Origin: CAVYVZ01 sp963772065
Lineage (GTDB): Bacteria; Acidobacteriota; Vicinamibacteria; Vicinamibacterales; UBA2999
Length of the DNA: 64,000 nucleotides
Assembly: GCA_963772065.1 (NCBI GenBank)
Contig: CAVYVZ010000010.1
Coordinates: 806,001 to 870,000, forward strand
Direction: 5' to 3'
In this document: positions 29,896 through 40,109 of the stretch, piece by piece
Numbering within the stretch: the first letter of the stretch is position 1
Layout of the letters: every line of letters starts with the position of its first letter
The notes under the pieces: generated by a model
The model's input: the letters and a program-made list of their open reading frames with translations, nothing else
Databases searched by the model: none
Told to the model about the DNA's origin: nothing
Translations under genes and position numbers: made by a program

Positions 29896-32800
29896 TTACC
29901 ATTCGAGCCGCGCGCCGAGCCTCATCGTCCGCATGTCGGCCTGCTGGATAAATCCCGCCGGGCCGCCGATGGCGGTCACGCGCGCTGCCGTGACGTTGGT
30001 CGGCGTCACGTTCACGTTCGGGTTCGCCCACTGCGGCTGGTTGAAGACGTTGGTGGTCGTCAGCTCGATCCGGAACGTCGGCGCACTCGGCGCTGTTCGC
30101 AAGCCGGAATCTCTTGTGCAGCCCGAAGTGGCAGAGGTTGAGGCCCGGACCTTCCACTGACCCGCGCTCGGCGGTGCCGAAGCGTCCGATCGGCGGCGCG
30201 CCGAACGCAGTGACGTCGTACCAGCCGTCGATCGTCGGATCGTCGATGTTCGGATCGCGCAGCTGATCGGGGCGGATGCGCGACAACGGGCCGCGTGGCG
30301 GCCGTGGTGAACCGCGTGCCCGGTCGGATCGGGCACCGAGATCAGTCGGCGTCAGGTAGCTGCCGCGTCTGCTGGTAGCCGACGAGCGATATCTGCCAGC
30401 CTCCGAGCGCCAGGTCGACGCAGCCACGGCGCATCGGCTCAGCCATTGCCGGTCGCGCCCGAACGGCAGCTCGTACATCACGCGCCGTCGTCAGGCGATG
30501 CCGCGGCGTGGCGGAATCGTGGCCGCGTTCTCGCGCTCGAGATCGAACGGGTCCTCGATGGGCGCCGTGAACCAGTTCGATCGTGTGGCCTTTGTCGCGC
30601 GCCAGCGTGTAGGCGGCCTGGAAGAACAGAGCCGCTTCGAGAAGCGACGTTCCGCCTCGAACGTCACGCCGTGGTAGTCGTGCTTCGCGCCGTTGTCCGC
30701 GTAGGTGATGCTGGGATACTGCGGGAACGGCCGCGGCTTGTTGATGTAGAGCCGATCGTCGACCGGCGGGTGCGTTGGCGTCGCGCGTGTACCACATCTC
30801 ACGGCCGAGCGTGCGCGACGTACGAAGCGCGGAACCCGGTGCCCCAGCGCTCGTGCTCGACCGTGACGTTCCACTGGTGGCTGTAGGGCATGCTGATATC
30901 CGGATTGACCGCAAGCGGCAGCGCGATCGTCGACGGGCCCGCGCGTACCAGCTGCTGGAAACACCGCCGGCAGCACGACGCTCGGCGTCGCCGGATTCGT
31001 GAACGCGGTCTCCTGGAAGACGAACGGCGCGCGGGCTCGCCTGGAGATCGATCGGCATCATGTCGTAGTAGAGGCCGTAGCCGCCGCGGATGACCGTCTC
31101 TCTGCCGCCGAACGGGCGGTAGGCGAGGCCGAGGCGCGGCGCGAAATTGTTGCGATCGGTTCGCACCAGCGTGCGCGACGGCAGCCCGAGGCTGCTGGCC
31201 GTGACGACGTCGACGTAGCCCGCCGGCATGAGCGGCGAAACGCCGTCGCGGCCGTCCGTCGGGCGACGACGATCTTGCCGCTGGCGATGTCGAAGAACGC
31301 CAGCCGGTCGTCGCGCTCGAACCAGCCGGGATGCAGCGTCGTAGCGCAGGCCGAGGTTCAGCGTCAGGTTGCGCGTCAGCTTCCAGTCGTCCTGCACGAA
31401 GAAGTCGTAGGTCCATCGCTGCCGGCGCGCCGGGCACTGGCGGGAACGCGCGTGACGCGGTGTTCGGCGCTCCGAACAGAAAGTCGGCGTACGGGTGACC
31501 GCTGGCAGCGATGCCCGGAACCGCCGTGAACCGCCCCGTGAAATCGACGCTCCCGAACAGGTTCGCGGGCGCGGCCATCTCCTCCCAGTCGACGCGCCGG
31601 ATCTCCGTGCCGAACTTCAGGCTGTGTGTGCCGCGCAGCCACGTGGTGTGGTTGTTGACCTGGTTGATCCGGTTGAGGAACCCCGGGTTGCTGTAGTCGA
31701 TCTGCGACAGACCCGTGAGGCCGCTGCCCGGGAAGTTGACCTTGAGGACGCCGCCGATGTCGGGAAGCCCGGGCGCCAGGCCGCTCAGGCCGAGCGATTC
31801 GCACCACCTCGACGCCCGCGCAGCGGACCGCTGATCGGATTGTTGTTGTAGGCGTGACCGCCGCGGAACTCGTTGACGAGCGCGGACCGAGGATGCGCGT
31901 GTACGGAAGGTGAGCCGCCTTGTTCTGGCGAAGCTGCTCGCGCATGCCGAATGCCGGCAGGTTGCCTTCCCACACCGGATTGGTCGCCTGATGCAGCGTG
32001 AAGCGCGCCGAAGATGCGATCGTTGGTGCCGAAGTTGTGGTCGACGCGCGCCGTCGCGTAGTACGGCTTTGACCGCGCTCGGTGCCGACGGTCTCGCGGT
32101 AGTTGTTCGCCTGGAGCACGGCGGTGTTGCCGGTGTTCGGCAGCGGATAGAACCGCTCCTGGATCTGGAGCGCGACCGGGTTGAGTGCCGACGGCCGGGA
32201 TGCGGCCGTCGGCGTAGACCTCGCCGGTGAACGGATTGCGAATCGGGCGTCCGAGCGCCGAGAAGTCGCCGCGACGCCACGCCTCGATCGGAACCGTCGG
32301 GTTGAGATCGACCGACGCCGAGCTGCCGTTGACCGTCTCGGCCGAGACGTACCAGAACGTCCGGCCGCGTCCGTCGTAGAGCCGCGGAATCGCCGCCGGG
32401 CCGCCGAGCGCCAGACCCGGGAAGTGGAGTGACGCCCGCCGGCCGCCGATTCGAGAACGGATTCGTCGCGCGGAACATCGGGCTCTGGTAGTAGTCGAAC
32501 ACCGCGCCGTGGAACTGGTTGGTGCCCGATTTCGAGATGATCGTGACCTGCCCGAGGCTCGCGGACTCGGCGCTGTTGCTCGCGATATCGATCTTCACTT
32601 CCTTGAACGACTCGATGTAGTTGGCGAGCGGGCCGATCGGCGTCTCGCCGACGCCGTCGCTCATCGACGTGCCGTCGAGCGAGAACTGCGACTGGTTGTA
32701 GCGGCTGCCGGCCATCGTGTAGCTCCCGCTGCGCTGCGCCAGCATCGGTGTCACCGCGAGGAACGAGTAGATGCCCGGATCGTTCAGCGGCAGCGTGCGA

Positions 32801-33234
32801 AGCTGCTCGGCCGTGCGCACGTCGCTGATGCGCGCCGTATCGAGCTCGATCGCCGCGGCGCCTCCCGTGACCTTCACGGCCGCTTCGAGGGCGCCGACCT
32901 CGAGGGTCGCGTCGATTCGCCGGACGTCGCGCGTGACCAGCACGATATCGGTCACGAGGAACTCGCGGAGCCCGGGCGCCGTGATGCTCAACATGTACGG
33001 CCCTTCGCGCAGCTGCCCGACGGTGTACACGCCGGCGTCATTCGTCGTCGTTCGCGTGACGACCGACGTCTCGACGTTCGTGGCGACGACGGCGGCACCC
33101 TTGATCACGCCGCCGCTGGCGTCCGTGACCGTGCCGGTGATCGCGGCGTAGGTCGTTTGCGCCGCGGCCGGCCAGGCCGAGGTGAGCAGAAGGACAATCG
33201 TCGACATCGCAAGCGAACGGAGATGTACCCGCAT
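29896..33234 (-). CDS. Oar-like TonB-dependent receptor with carboxypeptidase-regulatory domain (heavily frameshifted)
   Basis: About 1,100 residues. Signal peptide residues 1-26 (ending PAAAQ); carboxypeptidase-regulatory-like domain (YAAITGTVTDASGGVIKGAAVVATN ... LREGPYMLSITAPGLREF); plug domain (RISDVRTAEQLRTLPLND, SQFSLDGTSM, FKEVKIDIASNSAESASLGQVTIISKSGTNQFHGAVF). After about 32440 the beta-barrel continues with ten or more frame changes: SLGLPSRTLVRTDRNNFAPRLGLAYRPFGG, VIRGGYGLYYDMMPIDLQ, HQWNVTVEHERWGTGFRASYV. The final ARLEW with terminal aromatic is typical of an outer-membrane barrel. Damage is limited to the barrel half. Family knowledge: uptake or adhesion at the outer membrane; substrate unknown. 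Confidence 0.85.
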
Positions 33235-33410
33235 GCGTACTCCTTACGACTTCAGGTCAGCAGAGTTGGGAAAGGGACGAGCGCGTCAGCAATATGGGGT
33301 TCGTTTGTTTTCGCGTCAAGCTCAGCACGAAACGATCGCGATAATTATTGGTGCAATACGGTTCAGCTCGGCGAACGGCTCAGGTCTTTGTGGTAACCTC
33401 CACGCCACTC

Positions 33411-35041
33411 ATGTGGCAGCAGAACTATCTTTTCGTCGGTGACAGTCTCGGCGCGTCCGCGTTCGTCGCCTCCACGCCGGTGCTCGTCCTGTTTTATCTC
33501 CTCGGCGTGAAGCGGCGGCCGACATGGGTAGCCGGGCTCGCCTCCCTTGCGACTGCCCTGGCGGTCTCGCTGTTCGTGATCCGGATGCCCGCCACGCAGG
33601 CCGTCGCCGCGACGTTGTACGGCGGCGCGTTTGGCCTGTTTCCGATCGCGTGGATCATGTTTTCGTCGATCCTCCTCTACCGGATCACGGTGGATACCGG
33701 GAAGTTCGAGATCATCAAGGACTCGGTGGGATCGCTGAGCGACGATCGGCGCCTGCAGGTCGTGCTCATCGCATTCAGCTTCAGTTCGTTCATCGAGGGA
33801 GCGGCCGGCTTCGGCAGCCCCGTCGCGGTATCCGCGGCAATGCTGACGGGCCTTGGCTTTCCCGCGTTCTATGCGGGCGTCTATTGTCTGGTCGGTAACA
33901 CGGCGCCAGTGGCGTTCGGCTCGATCGGCATTCCGATCGTCACGCTCGCCCAGATCACCGGCCTTCCGATGGCGCTCCTGAGCGCGATGACGGGGCGCAT
34001 CCTGTCGATCATCGCGGTGATCATTCCCATCTACCTGCTGGTGCTCATGGCCGGCGTGCGGCAAACGGTGGCCGTGTGGCCCGCGCTCATCGCGGGCGGC
34101 GTGACGTTTGGCGCCGTGCAGCTCTTCGTGTCCAACGTCATCGGCCCTGAGTTGACCGACATTCTCAGCGCGCTCGCCTCGATCAGCGCGATGGTGCTGC
34201 TGATGAAAGTCTGGAAGCCGGCGGAGACGTTCCGATTGCCGAACGACGAGCCGATCGCGCTGAACCGCCCCCGGCACGGCGCCGGCGCGGTGTTCATGGC
34301 CTGGCTGCCATACATTCTGCTCGTCGTGTTCGTGTTGTCGTGGGGTACCTGCCGATCAAGGCGCTGCTCGACGGCACGACCTCGCGCCTTCCCGTTCCCG
34401 GCCTGCACAACATGATTCAGCGCATGCCGCCGGTGACGCCCACGCCACAGCCGTACGCCGCGCTGTTCGTGTTCAACTGGCTCAGCGCCGCGGGCACGTC
34501 GTGCTTCCTTGCGTGTGTCGGGGCCGCGCTGGCGCTCGGCGTCTCGCCGCGCCGCTTCGCGTCGATCTACATGGCCACGCTGCGGCAGCTCGCATTGCCG
34601 ATCCTGACGGTCGTCTCGGTGCTGGCGCTCGCGTTCGTGATGAATTACTCGGGCATGACCTCGACGCTCGGCCTTGCGTTCGCGGCCACCGGCCTCGCCT
34701 TTCCGTTCTTCAGCGCGCTCCTTGGATGGCTTGGCGTCGTCCTCTCGGGCAGCGTCACCTCGTCGAACGCCCTGTTCGGCAACCTTCAGGTGATCACGGC
34801 GAACAGCCTGGACATGAATCCCATCCTGACGGCGTCGACGAACGCGGCGGGTGGCGTGATGGGCAAGATGCTCTCGCCGCAGAGCATCGCCGTCGCCGTC
34901 GCCGCCACCGGCATGGCCGCGGCGGACGAAGGACGACTCTTCCGGTTCACGCTCCGCCACAGCCTCGTGCTCGTCACGATCGTCGGATTGCTGGCGTTGA
35001 TGTACGTGTACTGGGTGCCGGCGCTCGTCCCCCAGCGGTGA
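33411..35041 (+). CDS. lctP: L-lactate permease family transporter (one frameshift)
   Basis: About 543 residues, 12-13 membrane helices. ATG 33411 gives MWQQNYLFVGDSLGASAFVASTPVLVLFYLLG. Family marks: GGAFGLFPIAWIMFSSILLYRITVDTGKFEIIKDSV, SFSSFIEGAAGFGSPVAVSAAMLTGLGF, VGNTAPVAFGSIGIPI and, after a single shift near 34345, SGSVTSSNALFGNLQV with NAAGGVMGKMLSPQSIAVA. Proton-coupled lactate/glycolate uptake is the family role. It is divergent from the receptor gene, with an AT-rich 176-bp spacer (33235-33410). Confidence 0.9.
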
Positions 35042-35045
35042 GCTC

Positions 35046-35689
35046 GTGGCACTGCCCGAGCACTATCAAGGTGGTGGGCCGAGCGTCGAGTTCTACGACG
35101 TCCGCGAAGCCGGCGGTCCCGGCACACCGCTCCAGGGCGACGTCGAGTTCTACCTCGCGCAGGCGCGCAAGACCGGTGGGCCGATTCTCGACCTCGCCTG
35201 CGGGACCGGGCGGGTAGCGTTTCCGCTCGCACGCGCGGGCTTCGATGTGACCGGCCTGGATCGCGCGCCCGCGATGCTGAAGGCCGCGCGCGCGAAGCTG
35301 CAGGCCTCGCCGATTCGGAACCTCCGATTCGTGCGGGGCAACATGGCGAGGTTCAGCATCGCGAAGCAATTCTCACTCGTCGTGATCGCGTATCGCGCCT
35401 TCCAACACCTGCTGAGAGTCGAAGACCAGCGATCGTGCCTGCGGCACGTGCGCAAGCACCTCCGCCGAAAGGGCCGGCTGATCGTGCATCTGTTCGATCC
35501 GAGGCTGGAGTTCTGCCTTCCGACGAGCACCGACCCGATCTCCAAGCGGGCGACGGCCCACGACCCCGGTACGAGATGCGCCACCTCTTCGAGCTGACCG
35601 GGTTCAAGGTCATTTCAGAGCATTCCGATTTCGAGGGTTCTCCACCCCGATACGGCGCCGAGCAGGTTTGGGTGGTCGAGGCGGCGTAA
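35046..35689 (+). CDS. Class I SAM-dependent methyltransferase, shortened
   Basis: About 214 residues from GTG 35046, 4 bp after the lactate permease stop. SAM-binding motif ILDLACGTGRVAFPLARAGFDVTGLDRAPAMLKAAR; then NLRFVRGNMARF, LVVIAYRAFQHLL and GRLIVHLFDPRLEF. Near 35570 a shift leads to RYEMRHLFELTGFKVISEHSDFEGSP and the end QVWVVEAA. Family members have some 40-50 residues more (a beta strand with an MRYF/YEM segment) between the two parts, so an internal deletion is likely as well as the frameshift. The substrate cannot be told. Confidence 0.7.
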
Positions 35690-35706
35690 TCCTTCGGCAC
35701 TTGTAA

Positions 35707-36003
35707 ATTCACAGGGAGATCGGGAGGTCAGGGAGGCTGGTCAGCCACGAAGGCACGACGAACACGAAGCGCCGTTCGACTGAACGGCCCGCAAAGCGGG
35801 CCGCTGACGCGTACGAGTGAGGTCGACGAAAAACAAGCCGCACCGCAATCATGAGCGGTTTGTTTTCGTCGGTCTCACTCGTACGCGAGCCGCCTTCGGC
35901 GGCCCAGTCGAGCGGCGTTCCGATCATCGTGACCCTTCGTGACCTTCGTGTCTTCGTGGCCCAAAGACCAGGTTCTCCCCGATCTCCCGATCTCCCTGTG
36001 AAT
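35707..36003. repeat. Long palindromic interspersed repeat, copy 1 (~300 bp)
   Basis: The whole gene-free stretch here is one nested, imperfect inverted repeat. Outer arms ATTCACAGGGAGATCGGGAG and its complement at the right end; next a CACGAAGGCACGACGAACACGAAG-like tract facing CTTCGTGACC..GTCTTCGTGG; then a GTTCGACTG tract facing CAGTCGAGC; then CGCGTACGAGTGAG and a CGACGAAAA.CAAGCCGC core facing its complement. It also holds small hairpins (GCCCGCAAAGCGGGC; GCCGCCTTCGGCGGC). The core and the flanking tracts recur at 42881-43138, and the flanking tracts at 58594-58767. Confidence 0.85.
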
Positions 36004-36009
36004 GAAATG

Positions 36010-36570
36010 CTATGGCCGCTGTGGCGGCACGATCCCGTTCATCCGCAGGTACTCCACCATCTGTCCGTAGTGGTTCGCCGAGTGGGAGATCGCGGCGATG
36101 ATCAACCCGATCCGCGTGTCGATCGGCGCGAACGGGCCCTTGAACGGAGCGAACGCATTCTTCTCGTCGATCGTCGATGCGGCCTTGCGGAAGTAGACGA
36201 ACGAGTCCTCGAGGTACTTGAGAACATCGGCCTTCGATTTCACCGAGTCGGGGCCTCTCTCGTCCGCGACGTCCGCCGTGATCGGCTCTCCGAGCAGGCT
36301 GGCTGCGACGAGGTAGTGCACCGCGGCGGCGTGCTTCACCTGCTTCGCGAAGTTGCGCACCCCGCGAAACGCTCCATCCGTCGGAGCGAACTCGTACTTG
36401 TCCTCCGGCATGGCCTCGGCCACGCCGGTCAGCTGTTTCTCCGAGGCCCCGATCAAAACGTGGATCGTCTGCGCGGGAGATCGAGGCGCCGGGGCCGGCG
36501 TCTGCGCGTGTGCCGTGGTGCCGAATGCAAGGAGCAGCGGCACCGCCACCACGAGATCGCGATATCTCAT
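36010..36570 (-). CDS. Secreted DinB-like four-helix protein
   Basis: 186 residues, intact. Signal peptide MRYRDLVVAVPLLLAFGTTAHA, Pro/Ala linker, then DinB-type bundle: IGASEKQLTGVAEAMPEDKYEFAPT, RNFAKQVKHAAAVHYLVAASLLG, AAISHSANHYGQMVEYLRMNGIVPP. The His residues in KHAAAVHY and SHSANHYGQ are at the positions that bind metal in the DinB/YfiT family. Exported members are common in acidobacteria; activity unknown. It lies 37 bp downstream of the response-regulator gene, same strand, and is bounded on the other side by repeat copy 1. Confidence 0.85.
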   Translation of the reverse strand: MRYRDLVVAVPLLLAFGTTAHAQTPAPAPRSPAQTIHVLIGASEKQLTGVAEAMPEDKYEFAPTDGAFRGVRNFAKQVKHAAAVHYLVAASLLGEPITADVADERGPDSVKSKADVLKYLEDSFVYFRKAASTIDEKNAFAPFKGPFAPIDTRIGLIIAAISHSANHYGQMVEYLRMNGIVPPQRP

Positions 36571-36607
36571 CGTGGCCCTATGTTAGGACGGATCCCGCCG
36601 ACTCCGA

Positions 36608-37216
36608 CTAGCCGGTCTGTTCCGCGTTGAGGGCGTCTGCCTCGCGCGCGAAGCAGTCGGGGCAGATGCCGTGCGTGACCTTCGCGTCGGAATGGGTGGA
36701 GAGATACGCTTCCACCTTCAGCCAGTAGTCGTCGTCGTCACGCACGCGCTTGCAGTACCAGCACATCGGCAGCAGCCCCGACAGCCGCCGGACGCTCGAC
36801 AGCGCCTCCTGCAGCTCTTCGACGCGAGCGGTGAGCGACTGCTGAAGGGCGGCAATGCGCGCGCCGTTCGCCACGCGCGCGCGCAGCTCACGCCAGTCGA
36901 ATGGCTTGACGAGGTACTCGTCCACGCCTCCGTCGAGACCGGCCACGACGTCGTCTTTCGTGTTCTTGCCCGTCAGCATCAGTACGTAGATCGACGCGGT
37001 GCGCGGATCGCTGCGCAGCTCGGTGCACAGCTTGAGGCCGTCGACACACGGCATGTTCCAATCGAGGATCGCGAGCGGGGGCGCGGAGGCGCCGAACAGA
37101 ATCGATTGGGCCTCGCCGCCATCGACGCAGACGACCGGCTGGTACCCCCACTGCTTCAGGCGGACGGTCAACGCGTGCCGCAGCACGATGTCGTCGTCGG
37201 CGATCACGATGCGCAT
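36608..37216 (-). CDS. Response regulator with C-terminal Cys motif
   Basis: 202 residues. Receiver 1-120: ADDDIVLRHAL, LAILDWNMPCVDG (phospho-Asp), MLTGK and VKPFDW. A coiled coil (LQQSLTARVEELQEALSSVRRLSG) leads to LLPMCWYCKRVRDDDDYWLKVEAYLSTHSDAKVTHGICPDCF. This CxxCKxxRDxxxYW...HGxCPxC motif also ends many PAS kinases and may bind metal or sense redox. No DNA-binding domain. The ATG overlaps the HPt gene end by 13 bp, so the two are a phosphotransfer pair. Confidence 0.88.
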   Translation of the reverse strand: MRIVIADDDIVLRHALTVRLKQWGYQPVVCVDGGEAQSILFGASAPPLAILDWNMPCVDGLKLCTELRSDPRTASIYVLMLTGKNTKDDVVAGLDGGVDEYLVKPFDWRELRARVANGARIAALQQSLTARVEELQEALSSVRRLSGLLPMCWYCKRVRDDDDYWLKVEAYLSTHSDAKVTHGICPDCFAREADALNAEQTG

Positions 37217-37584
37217 GTCGAGGCTCCCGCCTGAAACGCTTTCATGGCGGCGATGAGCCGCTCCACTTCCCGTTCGAGCCGTTGCAGCGTCGCCGCGGCG
37301 GCATCCCGCCGGCCCTGGCCGCAGACGCGCTCGAGCTCGAGCGCCGTCTTCGCCGGGCCGTCGGTGGTGAAGTTGCTGATGGACCCCTTCAACGCGTGCG
37401 CCGCTTTTCCAAGCGCCGCCAGGTCGTTGTCGCGCAGGCGCGCGCGAAGGTTGTCGAGCAGCCGCGGGCAGCTTTTGAGGAACAGCGCGATCAGCTCGCG
37501 GGCGAGCTTCTCATCCCCGCCGAAATGGTCGATCGTCGACGCAGGTGACCACGAGGCTGTCGCGGGTACGGGCCCGTCGTGCAT
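37204..37584 (-). CDS. HPt phosphotransfer protein
   Basis: 126 residues: short N-terminus, then a four-helix HPt domain (DEKLARELIALFLKSCPRLLDNLRARL, LGKAAHALKGSISNF with the phospho-His in AHALKG, then a long final helix with TALELERVCGQGRRDAAAATLQRLEREVERLI). A free-standing HPt implies that a hybrid kinase elsewhere passes phosphate through it to the overlapping regulator gene. Divergent from the methionine operon. Confidence 0.88.
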   Translation of the reverse strand: MHDGPVPATASWSPASTIDHFGGDEKLARELIALFLKSCPRLLDNLRARLRDNDLAALGKAAHALKGSISNFTTDGPAKTALELERVCGQGRRDAAAATLQRLEREVERLIAAMKAFQAGASTCAS

Positions 37585-37710
37585 GTTTGTGCAGTTCCTT
37601 CCGAAGCCGGCCGGCTGTACCAGTTATCGGTCGGACGTGGCCCGACATGCTGGCCAGCCTGCCTGACCACGGCGCGCCAACCGTAAGGCGGACGCCCCAA
37701 AACAAGCACC

Positions 37711-37790
37711 TGGCCGGTGACCGGACATTGCGCAGCCAGCACGTCACGGGCAAGAATGCCTCATCTTGCCGAATCTGGCTGCCTGCGAGA
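37711..37790 (+). promoter_or_regulatory. Structured leader upstream of the methionine operon
   Basis: Nested stems: GCAGCCAG (37732-37739) pairs with CTGGCTGC (37775-37782) and encloses GGCAAGA (37749-37755) / TCTTGCC (37764-37770); upstream CCGGTGACCGG forms a small hairpin. It lies 35-95 bp before the MetX start. I checked it against the remembered consensus of SAM-I, SAM-II and SAH riboswitches and see none of their conserved cores, so it is only a structured leader candidate. Confidence 0.35.
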
Positions 37791-37825
37791 CCCGTCCTCG
37801 TCCGCTGACCCTCGAACGGCCGTCC

Positions 37826-40109
37826 ATGACGATTGACGGCCATGTGCTGGCCGACGTGTCGCTGGGCGGATGGATGTACGGCCCGGAGCTGGGCACCGCG
37901 CCGGTGGTCATCGTGGTTGGCGGCATCACCGCTTCGCCGTTCCCATTCGGCGACGCCGGCGACCCGTCGAACGAGGCGTGGTGGCCCGCGCTATGCGCGC
38001 CGGATCTCATCGACCCGACGCGCCATACGGTGCTCTGCCCATGCTGGCCGGGAAACGGCTCGACCTGGCGTGGATTCGACGACGATCCGGCCCTGCCGTC
38101 GATTTCGGTCCTGGGTCTTGCCGATCTCGTGGCGGCATGGCTCGATGGCTGCGGCTGCGCCAGACCCGTTACGTGGGTGGGCGCCAGCCTTGGAGGCATG
38201 GTCGGCGTGGCATTCGCGGTGAGGCATCCCGAGCGATGCGAGAAGCTCATCGCGATTTCTGCGGGTCTGCGTCCCGACGGCTGGGGAACAGCCACACGTC
38301 ACCTGCAGCGCGAGCTCGTTCGCGACAGCCTTCGAAACAACGATGTCACGACAGGCATGAGCCGCGCGCGTCAGCTCGGGATGCTCACCTATCGGGGACG
38401 TGACGAGCTCGATACGCGCTTCGGCCGGCTCTCGCCGGGGCTCGATCGGCCGCCGGTGGCGGACTATCTGGATCACCACGGGCGGCGCTTCGCGGAGCGG
38501 TTTCCGGTCAAGACATTCCTGCTGCTCAGCGAGGCGATCGACCGCGGCTGGATTGCCGACGGCCCGCATGCCATGCGCGCCGCCCTCGAGCGCGTGACGG
38601 CCGAGACGATTGTCGTCGGCGTGCCGGGCGACATGTTGTTTCCGCTGTCGTTGCAGGTCGAGCTGCATCGCGGGCTCCAGGCCGTGGGCGCGGACTCGTC
38701 GCTCTGGAAGCTCGACTCGGTCTACGGCCACGATGCGTTCCTCGCGGATCAGGATCGGCTCGCCGAGCTGCTGCGGGGCGCGGGGGCGTTTGGCGAACCG
38801 AAGCCGGCCACGCGGCTGCGCTTCGAGGGCGTGGGCGTCGAGCCGGTTCGAGAGCTGCGGATCGGCATGGTCGGGTGCGGCACGGTCGGGCGCGGCCTGC
38901 TTGAGATGATCGAGCGCGAGCGCGACGCCGTTGCCGATCGATATGCCGTTCGATTCCGCGTGTCGAAAATCGCGGTGCGCGATCTCGGCAAAGATCGCGG
39001 ACCGCGCGCGGCCGGGATCCCGCTGACCGACCGCCCGCTCGAGCTCGTGAGCGATCCGGAGGTCGATGTCGTGGTGGAGGTGGCGGGCGGCACCGCGCTG
39101 GAACCGATCCTCACCGCCGCGCTCGCCGCCGGCAAGCCGGTCGTCACGGCCAATAAGGCGCTCCTGGCATCGAAGCTCGCGGAGCTGGGCGTGCTGGCCC
39201 AGCGGACCGCCACGCCGCTCTACTGCGAGGCGGCGGCCGCAGCGGCGCTGCCGATCATTCGCCATCTGAGCCACCGGGCTGACGAGGTCGACAGCCTGTG
39301 GGGCATCGTGAACGGCACGTGCAACTTCGTGATGACCCGCCTCGAGCAGGACGAGATGTCCCTCGAGCAGGCGGTGGCCGAGGCTCAGACGATCGGCCTC
39401 GCGGAAGCAGACGCCTCCGACGACCTCGACGGCCGCGACGCGGCGGCCAAGCTGTCGATTCTCGCGTATCGCGCGTTCGGCGCGTGGGTGCGGCCCGATG
39501 GCTTTCCCGTTCGCGGCATTCGTGAGCTCGACCCGGCTGACTGCGATCTCGCGGAGGCGATGGGGTGTCGCATCCGCCTGATTGCCCGCGCCGCGCGAGT
39601 GGACGGAGCGCTCGACATGGCGGTGGAACCGCTCCTGATTCCCACCTGGCACCTCCTCGCGTCGGTCGAGGAGGAATACAACGCCGTCTATCTGCGCTGC
39701 GTCTCGTCGGGCGACATCAGCCTGTTCGGCAAGGGCGCCGGCGCGCTGCCGACCGCCACCGCGGTGCTCGGCGATCTGATCGATCTCGCGCAGGACAACT
39801 CTGTCCGGTGGCCGGTGCCGCAGCCGATGCCGCTGGCCCGACCCGGCGCCGCGGTCGAGCCGCTGCCGCGCCGCCACTACGTGCGCATCACCGCGGAGCC
39901 GCACCCCGGGCTGGAGCGCCGCGTCGAGAGCCTGGTGCGGCGGCACGGGCTGCTCGTGCAGAACCACGCGAGCCGCGGTGACGGCGAGCGCCTGCGCCTC
40001 GCATTCATGGTGTCGCCGAGCACGGAAGCGCAGAATCGCCGAGGTGTCCGCCGCCGTCGGCCACCTCGCGCGCGTGCAGAAGCTCGTGTGCCTCGGGGTC
40101 CTGGAGTGA
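37826..40109 (+). CDS. MetX-like homoserine acyltransferase fused to homoserine dehydrogenase
   Basis: About 760 residues. Residues 1-330: alpha/beta-hydrolase of the MetX family (VVIVVGGITASPFPFGD; VGASLGGMVG nucleophile Ser121; GDMLFP Asp269; YGHDAFL His302). Residues 345-760: homoserine dehydrogenase, with Rossmann motif IGMVGCGTVGRG, ANKALLASK, GIVNGTCNFVMTRLE, EADASDDLDGRDAAAKLSILA and an ACT domain (HYVRITAEPHPGLERRV). The two parts are in one frame with no stop. Near 40035 one base error sends the frame into the next gene; the correct frame gives IAEVSAAVGHLARVQKLV and a stop at 40107-40109. Start at ATG 37826 is chosen because family homology begins there. Couples homoserine formation to acylation. 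Confidence 0.82.

Noticed and set aside
37711..37790. SAM-I, SAM-II or SAH riboswitch
   Set aside because: None of the conserved core sequences remembered for these classes is visible; kept only as a structured leader.
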